A stretch of 64,000 nt of DNA from Girardinichthys multiradiatus. Lineage: Eukaryota > Chordata > Actinopteri > Cyprinodontiformes > Goodeidae. Within the stretch, counting starts at the first letter, position 1; every line of letters begins with the position of its first letter. Shown here in pieces: positions 17,548-25,445 of this stretch. The stretch spans positions 8,428,125 through 8,492,124 of the forward strand of contig NC_061801.1 in assembly GCF_021462225.1 (NCBI RefSeq). The letters are read 5' to 3'. The notes beneath the pieces are model-generated. The model was given only the letters and a program-made list of their open reading frames with translations, did not search any database and had not been told where the DNA came from. The translations under genes and the position numbers were made by a program.

Positions 17548-18219
17548 TTACTTTGTTCTGGGTACGTACACAGCAGGCCACTGCTGAGGAAGTATCCCCG
17601 TTCTCAGTCTGAAATGTTCTGGGCAGGTAGGCGTAAAATCGATGATTAAATATCCATGAGCTTCTCTCGTTGCGTCTTCAAAACTCTCCAAGAAGAGACC
17701 CTTTTGAGATGGAAACATTTGGCGGGCCAATATGTTCAGCTGCAGCTTATCTCTCGGGTTCTTAAACAACACCATATAATTACAGTTCAAACTAATAGTG
17801 CGACTGAACTTTCCCTGATGAAATACATTCTGAGTCAACATCATAACACTCATATTACGATGGTGACGAAACTGGGTAAAGACTTTCATCACGTTTTCAT
17901 CATCTGAGGCTTGAGCAATAACATCGTCTAGAATGATCAAATGATTCTGATCAGGAGGAAACAGGTTTTCATCTTCAAAAGAATGAGGCAATCCTTCCAC
18001 AAAGGTAATATTTTTATTCATCTTCTGCAATTCAGCATACATGGGTTGAAAAGATGTGTAAATCCATACAATATTTTCTGGAACAATATCCATGACATGA
18101 TTACAGTTTTGTAAAATACTTTTTACAAAGAAAGTTTTCCCGCAGCCGCTGGGTCCAACTATCATACATGAGAAAGGGACTCTAAATCTAGGATCAAAAT
18201 CAATCTCCTGTAAATCCAT
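17548..18219 (-). CDS. ATPase: Genome-packaging ATPase, A32/FtsK-HerA type (223 aa)
   Basis: The Walker A motif GPSGCGKT is at residues 22-29 and the Walker B motif HLIILDD at 93-99. A following HHRNMSVMMLTQNVFHQGK block matches the sensor/arginine region of A32-like ATPases. This enzyme would pump DNA into preformed capsids. The length (about 220) is typical of Polintons. No lesion is visible. It lies 30 bases downstream of the polymerase stop in the same direction. Confidence 0.93.
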   Translation of the reverse strand: MDLQEIDFDPRFRVPFSCMIVGPSGCGKTFFVKSILQNCNHVMDIVPENIVWIYTSFQPMYAELQKMNKNITFVEGLPHSFEDENLFPPDQNHLIILDDVIAQASDDENVMKVFTQFRHHRNMSVMMLTQNVFHQGKFSRTISLNCNYMVLFKNPRDKLQLNILARQMFPSQKGLFLESFEDATREAHGYLIIDFTPTCPEHFRLRTGILPQQWPAVYVPRTK

Positions 18220-18249
18220 GTGACTTTTTATTTTATTTCTTCTTCAACT

Positions 18250-21200
18250 CTAATAACCGAAAGGCAGAGTTGTCCCGTCAGAAAAAAGACGTCTCTTATC
18301 ATACACCAGTCGAAACTTTTTAAGAAATGTCGCGTTTGTCAAACAGAATCTCTTTTTATCCCTCCTGATCGTGTGCTGAGGGATTTCAATGACACCCTCA
18401 CTTGACCCCTGTAAGTAGCCCTCGACCAGCCCTTTGATGCTGTCAAAATTGACCCTCTCGCTGCATTCATGCGTCTGAGTGATGCCTTTAGCACGTATCA
18501 TTACATTTTTACGGTTTTTGGTCTGGTATGCATAACTCTTGGGTCCTGTCGATGCAAACTCCGAAATGCTGTCACCATCTAACTCGTCAGTAAGATCACC
18601 CAGATAATTCCCCAATTCCAGAGGAGTTTCACCACTTTTTGTCACATAAATCAAACTGTCCTGTAACTTCTCCATGCTGCTGAGAAGTTTTAAACGTGCA
18701 TAAGCGGTGGTGAATGCTGCTATAAACACATTATTTGTCTTACTTGGTGGATATATGACATGTTTATTGAAATTCCACTGCACTACACACATTTCAGGGT
18801 TGAAAAAATGAAAATAGTTAACCCTGTATTTACTCGAGAACATGAAGCTGAAAAAGTCTTCAGGATTAGTGATGACTGTGGTCTGAGACAGATCACTTCT
18901 TTGCGCAAATTTCCCCCAAAAACTGTTTAAACACAATTTTGCAACCTGCCTTTTGGCAGGATTCATCTCGATTTTCTCAGGGTCTAATTGGATGCCCTGA
19001 TGCAGTTTGTAGTCGCTTATATACTTTGACTTACTCTCCTGATCCACTGCTTCAGATGGATAGCCTGAAGCCTCCTGCTTACCCTTTAAAAAGCAATGAA
19101 TGTAACCTTTAAAGATTGTATCACTTCTCTTTTCAAAATGCCACACCTCTGTGATTTTAGCAAGACGATAACTACACTCCAAAGCTTTACATAGTTCTAC
19201 AGTCACCCAAACTCCCGTCAGAGCTCTTTCTTGATCATTATGCATGCAGGGACCTGACTGGTAATTTAATTCAGCGCATGAGCGGCAGAGAGTGAACACA
19301 AGTTTACCTTGGGATGTTCTGTAAGGTAAAACAGGGAACAACAGGTTACGTGGTGGGTAGACCACAGCTTTGATTATACCGAAGTAGCTGCTGGGGTCAT
19401 CAAAATCTTTGTAAATGATGGTGGGGTGTCCGAGGGGAAAAACGCAGTTGGCGTTTACATAAGGGTACAGAGATGTGTAATCCACATAGTGTACAGTTTC
19501 ATCCGGTTCCGCTGTGTACCTCAACTTCATAGGACAGGTGCGTCCACCATACAGCGCATCCCGGGGGGATAGCGGTTCGGGTGCATTAACTTTCTCAAGA
19601 AAGCTGATCACCCCTGGGTCTGATTTTTTCATTTCAATCCACTCATGCTCCCATATGACTTCGAGACGAAGGCCGTACACAGTTTGTAACACCTTGCTTC
19701 TCTCAACAGTGGCTGCGTAAAACTGTTCAAATGCGACCCCTCTCAACGGACACTTGTCATGAGGCATGTAACACTTTTTACAGCCGTGGAAAAAACAGCC
19801 ATAAAATTCAAACGCAACTTTGACACCGTTAATCTCTGCATACCCATCCACTGAATATGGCCCGATTTTCTTTTCACCCCTATTTAATGCATGCTCGATA
19901 AATATGGCTCTGCTGTCTGCAATCCAGCCGAGCCATTGAATGGACGCGCTGGAGAACGTTTTACTGCTACGTCTGTAGTCCAGAGGTGATGGAATGGCTA
20001 AGGTTTGAGGAGGAAGGAAATTGGTTACAAAAACCTTCATGCAGGCTGATGCTATTGTGATACTTTTAAACGGATCCACACTTGTCTCCTTAAAGAACTC
20101 GTCTCTGAATTTTAAGCATCCTTGAAAAAGAATTTCAACGTCATTTTTACAATAACGAATTGCTTCTTTCTTAAAGTCAAAGACCTCTTTGCTCGCTTCT
20201 CTGTACCAGCTGCTAAACACCTGTTGTTCTTGAAGACTCATGCGTTCTACAGCGTAGCAGGATGGAGGAGGAAAAGCCCCTACATACTGGAGATGTTGTT
20301 CAGAGGAAAATAGGTGGGGAAAAAAACCCTTGCTTTGATCGGTAAAGCCTAACGCTTTCGGCATGGCACTAAGCTTCATGCACATGAAGGACAGGCTATC
20401 AATGTATTTTAACCTGTAATCAGGGTCGGTTAAACAGAGAACTTTACTCCCTACCATGACGATATGTGGTTTAATGCCTAACTGCAGCATTGCTGTGAGA
20501 ATCAGGTAACCATCGTACCCCCGCGCATTGTGCGCTATTAAGGTGTAACCTTTGTACATTGGCCTCCTGAAATGCAGGAGAAATTTTTGGGTGCAATTCA
20601 GTCCATAAGCGTACCATTCATCACCTTTCAATGTTTTAGCACAGACCAGAAAGGGGGTATGCACGCCGCTCTCATTGACGAGGCATTCGAAATCATAAAA
20701 AATCAGTTTATCATCAAGCTGATTAATTGCACTGCAAGGCAGAATGTAACACTTATGATCATCGCATGTAATGTCTAGGCTGGGGGGTACATTTTCACCG
20801 CAAATACTGCATTTTACATTACACACGTGTGGTTTATTCGGTTTACTGATTGGAATAACGTATATCCGTTTGCATACTTTACAGAGTTTTACCAACTCAC
20901 AGTCACTCATAGGCCTTTCAGCACTATTTCTGATGCGCGGTTCCCTGTGTCTGCTGAAACATGAAGAATTACGACAGATTCTTTGACAGCCTGCACAGCT
21001 TACAGGATTGCTAATCTCTTGCATACATTTATATGTTCGACACACTGGACAATAACCTTCACAATGGTGTGTATTGGCATTCTGATAGCTGGCGTAACAG
21101 TAATTACAAATATATCTGCACCCCATAAAACCTTTGAGATTTTTTATCCCATAGTAATGACCTTGAAATAACAGCAAAAACAGAGGGTTTGAACGATCGG

Positions 21201-22491
21201 GGAAACTGGTCTCAAATTTACACAGAGCAGTAGAGCCCGTGGTTCTGTGAAACACTACAATTTTTCTCTTCAGAATGGTTTCAAATTTACCAATATCACT
21301 AAAAGTAACTGCTGTTTGCTCGTCAAGGCCTGCCTGATGGTGCCATCTCCTCCCCAGTTCTACAGCACGGTGATCCGTGAGCTCAGGATCAGAGACGTGT
21401 GCGAGGCTGATTGCAAAACATAACTGATTACCGGTATTGTTTATAATATACAAATGACGCATTTTCTTATTAAACAGTTCACAGTCTAACGTTCCTGCAG
21501 CTTTACGCTTAGAACCTCCTGCTGGGTCATTAACAACCTGAAGAACAAATTCCATGTTATTATCTACAGGTATATTTGCATTCGATTGTACTAAATCGTC
21601 GAGGAAGTTTTCGAAAGCAGGCAGGATCATATTTCCATCATCTGTAACAGTAAATGTGATGTGACGATTGAGATTTTCACCCACTAATTCCAGCTGCACA
21701 ACGTCGTTACGTCTGGTTAACGATCTCGCAGCGTCGGCTAATTCAATTATAATACGCATGATGTCTGTATAGAATGCTGCTAAATCTGGAACGTTACTTG
21801 GACAGGGCGGCGGTATGGTAAAAGGTCTCCTTATTTCATGGTTATTAAAATGTTCACGTTCAACCACAGCTGGAGGATCTCGCTCTATTTGATCAGAACT
21901 AACCGCTACTCCCGTATTGAAATTACCCCCGTGATGATCTGCGGAGTGTGACGTAGAAGGATTCTGATGAGTGTCAGGTGGATCATTTTCCTCAATGCTG
22001 CTGCTGTGTGGAGACGGTTCGCTGTTCAAATCGGAAAGAGCCTGATTGATTACGTTTAAAACGTCACCGTGCCGATCTGCGGCGTGTGCAGGTGAATCAT
22101 TTTCCTCAATGCTGCTGTGTGGAGACGGTTCGCTGTTCAAATCGGAAAGAGCCTGATTGATTACGTTTAAAACGTCACCGTGCTGATGTTCATTTATTAA
22201 ATTTTCACTGTTAGCAGGAGATGCATTAACGGGGATTTCGTTAAGTTCATTAACTAAATTTCTTATTTCATCCAGGGCAAGTCTGATTACTTGATCAGAA
22301 CTAACCGCTACTCCCGTATTGAAATGACCCCCGTGATGATCTGCGGAGTGTGTCGTAGAGGGATTATGATAATTTTGCTCAATGCTGTGTGGAGACGGTG
22401 TGCTATTTTCTTCTGCATTAACGGGAATTTCGTTAAGTTCATTAACTAAATTTCTTATTTCATCCAGGGCAAGTCTGATTCGGTTATCCAT
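18250..22491 (-). CDS. PolB: Protein-primed-type DNA polymerase B (1413 aa), motif C damaged
   Basis: The first 200 residues are repeats (RLALDEIRNLVNELNEIPVN twice, GDVLNVINQALSDLNSEPSP twice). Then come an unassigned region and cysteine-rich zinc-finger-like motifs (about 445-590). The exonuclease motifs follow: YDFE (about 598), AHNARGYDG (about 655) and YCKNDVEIL (about 784). The polymerase domain has motif A DYTSLYPYVN (about 1005) and motif B KLCLNSFWGKF (about 1190). Motif C should be YxDTDS, but here Q is followed directly by DS (LQDSLIYV, about 1276). Roughly 6-8 residues, including one catalytic aspartate, are missing without loss of frame. GPKSYAY and the usual C-terminus (LPFGY) are present. 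It is probably unable to polymerise. Confidence 0.93.
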   Translation of the reverse strand: MDNRIRLALDEIRNLVNELNEIPVNAEENSTPSPHSIEQNYHNPSTTHSADHHGGHFNTGVAVSSDQVIRLALDEIRNLVNELNEIPVNASPANSENLINEHQHGDVLNVINQALSDLNSEPSPHSSIEENDSPAHAADRHGDVLNVINQALSDLNSEPSPHSSSIEENDPPDTHQNPSTSHSADHHGGNFNTGVAVSSDQIERDPPAVVEREHFNNHEIRRPFTIPPPCPSNVPDLAAFYTDIMRIIIELADAARSLTRRNDVVQLELVGENLNRHITFTVTDDGNMILPAFENFLDDLVQSNANIPVDNNMEFVLQVVNDPAGGSKRKAAGTLDCELFNKKMRHLYIINNTGNQLCFAISLAHVSDPELTDHRAVELGRRWHHQAGLDEQTAVTFSDIGKFETILKRKIVVFHRTTGSTALCKFETSFPDRSNPLFLLLFQGHYYGIKNLKGFMGCRYICNYCYASYQNANTHHCEGYCPVCRTYKCMQEISNPVSCAGCQRICRNSSCFSRHREPRIRNSAERPMSDCELVKLCKVCKRIYVIPISKPNKPHVCNVKCSICGENVPPSLDITCDDHKCYILPCSAINQLDDKLIFYDFECLVNESGVHTPFLVCAKTLKGDEWYAYGLNCTQKFLLHFRRPMYKGYTLIAHNARGYDGYLILTAMLQLGIKPHIVMVGSKVLCLTDPDYRLKYIDSLSFMCMKLSAMPKALGFTDQSKGFFPHLFSSEQHLQYVGAFPPPSCYAVERMSLQEQQVFSSWYREASKEVFDFKKEAIRYCKNDVEILFQGCLKFRDEFFKETSVDPFKSITIASACMKVFVTNFLPPQTLAIPSPLDYRRSSKTFSSASIQWLGWIADSRAIFIEHALNRGEKKIGPYSVDGYAEINGVKVAFEFYGCFFHGCKKCYMPHDKCPLRGVAFEQFYAATVERSKVLQTVYGLRLEVIWEHEWIEMKKSDPGVISFLEKVNAPEPLSPRDALYGGRTCPMKLRYTAEPDETVHYVDYTSLYPYVNANCVFPLGHPTIIYKDFDDPSSYFGIIKAVVYPPRNLLFPVLPYRTSQGKLVFTLCRSCAELNYQSGPCMHNDQERALTGVWVTVELCKALECSYRLAKITEVWHFEKRSDTIFKGYIHCFLKGKQEASGYPSEAVDQESKSKYISDYKLHQGIQLDPEKIEMNPAKRQVAKLCLNSFWGKFAQRSDLSQTTVITNPEDFFSFMFSSKYRVNYFHFFNPEMCVVQWNFNKHVIYPPSKTNNVFIAAFTTAYARLKLLSSMEKLQDSLIYVTKSGETPLELGNYLGDLTDELDGDSISEFASTGPKSYAYQTKNRKNVMIRAKGITQTHECSERVNFDSIKGLVEGYLQGSSEGVIEIPQHTIRRDKKRFCLTNATFLKKFRLVYDKRRLFSDGTTLPFGY
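21890..22490 (-). repeat. Internal tandem repeats in the polymerase N-terminus
   Basis: Three kinds of unit, nearly identical in DNA, recur in the order X-Z-X-Y-Y-Z along the protein: X at 22205-22280 and 22416-22490, Y at about 22010-22075 and 22110-22180, Z at about 21890-21950 and 22295-22355. The low divergence implies recent unequal duplication. Confidence 0.8.
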
Positions 22492-22495
22492 TTTC

Positions 22496-22570
22496 TATGA
22501 ACATAAGAAACGAAAAAAAAAAAAAAACTAACCTACAGAAAAAACAAAAAACAAAAAAAAAACAAAAATA
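22496..22570 (-). promoter_or_regulatory. Pyrimidine tract and acceptor-like site before PolB
   Basis: On the minus strand this is a long T-rich tract ending TTCTTATGTTCATAG, four bases from the PolB ATG (AAAATGG). A second AG follows an earlier T-run. It looks like a 3' splice site, so PolB mRNA may receive its 5' leader by splicing, perhaps from the seven-exon gene just upstream. Confidence 0.4.
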
Positions 22571-22581
22571 CAGTGATCAGT

Positions 22582-23849
22582 TCAGTTTAAAATCACATTG
22601 ATGTCACCAAAATGCTTCTTTAACAGAATCTGACATGCAGCCAGAAGCGTTAACGATGAGGTCTTATTACGAAGATTCCGTGAGGCTGTAGAGACTGTCT
22701 TCCTGCGCTGTCCGTTTCTGTGACCAATCTGTCCTACCATCAACGTAACCTCTGTAAGGAGAATGAACAAAAAATAAATAAATAGATAATAAATATATAT
22801 ATATATATATATATATATTGAAATAATCACATTAAAGCTGAAAAAAAAAAAAAAAAAAAAAAAAAAAGGGAATTAAAATTAATTCAGTATGTATGTATGA
22901 ATTAAAACGTACCGTTCATTAAACCACTCACTAGCGTTGCTCGGGTTTGTAGCGCAAAGAGTCGCTGTCTTTTGGCCGGGGTTAAATATTCTGTAAAAAC
23001 AGAAGACAATAAAAAGTTATCTTACGCTGCGCAGCACAGCGTTCATAAATAAAACGAAAATAGTTTTTAAAATACACAAGTTTTTTTTTAAATCTTACTC
23101 CGATTCTTTGCGGTAAAACCTCCAGATTTCACTTCTTGTTGGACTGAAACTGTGCCGTTCTGCTGAAAGCTGTCTTGATCTTTGAAAAGCGACCTTCTGG
23201 TGGGCGGATTTAATGTGGCATCTTTGGATGTATCTGTAAACAGGTTTATATGACATTTTTATTGAACTATGCTTAAAATACATATATATATATATATATA
23301 TTGTTTTTATTTAATTTTTATTTCCTTACCTTGCTCCTGCTCGACAACTATGTCTTCCACAGAGCTCTCAGTCGAATCTGTAAACAGTTTTATCTGAGGT
23401 TTAAAACAAAAGTCTCTAATAACACATAAATAAAATACATTCACTCTCAAAGAAAAACAGTTAGTTCTTAGGACTTACTTTCTGGAGGTGCCGGTAACTT
23501 ATCCGGTGTGTCTTCAGGGGAAATGATGATAATTGGCGGAGGAGTATTCAAAGAATCTGTCGTAATTTCTGTGTTAGAAGAAAGTTCAGATGTAGTTGGG
23601 AGTTTTTCTTGTTTGGAGATAATTCGCCTTCTTAATTTGGAGTGTCGATTCCAGCCGCTGAACCCTCCAACTTGATCATTCGGGTTTACCTCTCTCATCA
23701 AATCTATAAATTGAAACATTGTCAAGGGTTAACTATAATATATATATATATATATATATATTTTATTGCATTTAACATTTACTTACCATAATCTGATTGT
23801 GTCAAGATGAAATCATCAAGGTCATCAGCGGTGGGTTCTATGACAAAGA

Positions 23850-23881
<32 letters not shown>

Positions 23882-24030
23882 AACAATATATATAAACAAA
23901 ATTTGAGAACATTCACATGCATTTAATGATACTTACTTACTTATTTACGTTTTAAGATGTCATTGTGCTTTTGTGAATTATCAGAAGAAGAAGCCACAAT
24001 TTCCGGGTTTCCTGAAATATTTACCGACAT
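22582..24030 (-). CDS. Seven-exon spliced gene inside the Polinton (262 aa)
   Basis: The exons are 24030-23949, 23837-23787, 23703-23479, 23377-23330, 23233-23099, 22990-22913 and 22751-22582. Each intron starts GT and ends AG, usually with GTAAG and a pyrimidine tract. Every internal exon is a multiple of three (51, 225, 48, 135 and 78 bases), and all six introns are in phase 1. The joined frame is open from MSVNISGNPEIVASSSD to TGA at 22584-22582. The protein is hydrophilic: an acidic N-terminus (TADDLDDFILTQSDY), a basic stretch (RHSKLRRRII), proline-rich and acidic linkers, a KRQRLF motif in exon 6 and a helical basic C-terminus (LLAACQILLKKHFGDI). I do not recognise it. A regulatory accessory protein, possibly with alternative splicing of symmetric exons, is inference. 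Confidence 0.7.
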
Positions 24031-24194
24031 TTTTTCTTGTCAGTACTGGTATTTTTCAATGTAACAAGTGTTATGGTTCAAAGACATTCAGCATTTGAAG
24101 ACCCTGACACTGAGGTTAACCAATGAAACAGAGCCCCAACATTTACACACAGTATTTATACCAGAACATGACAGTGTTATCTCAACTGCAAAGA
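24031..24194 (-). other. Leader region of the spliced gene
   Basis: No reading frame. On the minus strand ATACCAG and TGACAAG lie just ahead of ATG 24030 and could serve as an acceptor for a 5' non-coding exon. Confidence 0.3.
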
Positions 24195-24836
24195 CTATGT
24201 TTTTAAGACCAAAACCCTTCTTGAGTTCAAAGGTGATATGTTATCTAAGAAACAGACGTAACTGCCCCTTCCTGACATCGCCCTAACAGTTGGATATGGT
24301 ATAACTGTAACCCTGTAACTCTAAGATGAAAAAGTAAAATGTTTTAGAAAAGCTACAGGTAACTAAAATTATCATTCCTTTTTCCTAAAAATGGAGTCTC
24401 TCATGATTCAAAAAACAAACACATCATTGCTAGTCAATTTGTAACTTGGAAACAGTATACTGATGTTCTTTTTTTTTCTGTTAATCTGATATTCGTCTTA
24501 CCTATTTCAGCTGCCTATGTTTTTAAGACCAAAACCCTTCTTGAGTTCAAAGGTGATATGTTATCTAAGAAACAGACGTAACTGCCCCTTTCCTGACATC
24601 GCGCCTAACAGTTGTAACCCTGTAACTCTAAGATGAAAAAGTAAAAAATGTTTTTTAGAAAAGCTACAGGTAACTTAAATTATCATTCCTTTTTTTTTTT
24701 TTTTTTCCTAAAATGGAGTCTCTCATGATTCAAAAACAAACACATCATTGCTAGTCAATTTGTAACTTGGAAACAGTATACTGATGTTCTTTTTTTTTCT
24801 GTTAATCTGATATTCGTCTTACCTATTTTCAGCTGC
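24195..24836. repeat. Tandem duplication, two units of about 320 bp
   Basis: Unit 1 is 24195-24514 and unit 2 is 24515-24836; both begin CTATGTTTTTAAGACCAAAA and end ATTTCAGCTGC (the second as ATTTTCAGCTGC). They differ by a few substitutions and T-run lengths. On the minus strand each unit opens with GCAGCTGAAA(A)TAG followed by GTAAGACG, a good splice donor. The duplication may therefore provide alternative 5' leader exons for the gene that starts at 24030. Confidence 0.8.
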
Positions 24837-25166
24837 TTTTCCAGTATGTTGACGCAGAAGCTGAAGGTTTTTCTCGTTCCATCGATGTAGTGAAGCACAA
24901 TTTTTTATTTATTTACTTTTTTAGGTCTTTTCTATTTTGAACGGATTTAGACTGGCTCATATATTCAACAAATAGGTCCTGCTGTAAAGCAAAATTAACT
25001 TACAATTCTGTCAGGTTACACAGTTCCTTTATTAGGATTTCATGTGATAGGTCAACATTAAGTTGATTATACCTTTAAAAATATAAAAGGATGCATGTCC
25101 TTTTTTTTTTTTGTTTGTTTTGTTTTTTAGATGTATTAACGCCTGAAAAAACATACAGATTATTAA
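24837..25166. other. Gene-free stretch before the right Polinton end
   Basis: A short minus-strand frame of 17 codons (start near 24882) ends just before the donor-like site at about 24827. Otherwise T-rich non-coding DNA. Confidence 0.4.
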
Positions 25167-25270
25167 TAACACCCTTAAACACACCCCTGTGTGTTTTAAT
25201 TGGCTCATTTAAGGCCTTCCCCGTAACACCCTTAAACACACCCCTGTGTTTTAATTGACTCATTTAAGGT
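25167..25270 (-). repeat. 57-bp tandem repeat at the inner edge of the right TIR
   Basis: TAACACCCTTAAACACACCC through CATTTAAGG occurs at 25167-25223 and again from 25224. The left inverted repeat has only one full copy. The unit could be a replication-terminus or slippage product. Confidence 0.75.
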
Positions 25271-25445
25271 ATCGCCCCTAATGACGACAACCAATCAACA
25301 TCCACTGTTACGCCCCTTGGACACACCCCCCTGCCCACATGGCAACCACATGGCGCCCACATGGCCCCCACCGGAAGTCCCGCCCTCACCGGAAGTCCCG
25401 CCCACCTGTCAAAATGTTTGATGGAAGGGTGCACTTAAATTCTCT
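25233..25445 (-). repeat. Polinton right terminal inverted repeat
   Basis: It is the complement of 9239-9471 with a 20-bp gap, and ends ACTTAAATTCTCT immediately before the TAGATG duplication. Confidence 0.92.

Larger units (their letters stand above)
9239..25445. mobile_element. Polinton/Maverick element, 16.2 kb
   Basis: The ends are AG...CT (AGAGAATTTAAGT and its complement), with inverted repeats of about 210-230 bp and the 6-bp target duplication TAGATG at 9233-9238 and 25446-25451. These are the diagnostic Polinton features. Inside are the expected genes: integrase, minor and major capsid proteins, adenain-like protease, packaging ATPase and DNA polymerase B. In addition there are two plus-strand proteins, two small minus-strand proteins and a spliced gene. 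Plus- and minus-strand blocks converge at about 16.2-16.37 kb. All unspliced genes are open; the polymerase lacks most of motif C. It is a low-divergence copy, probably inserted recently. Confidence 0.97.
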
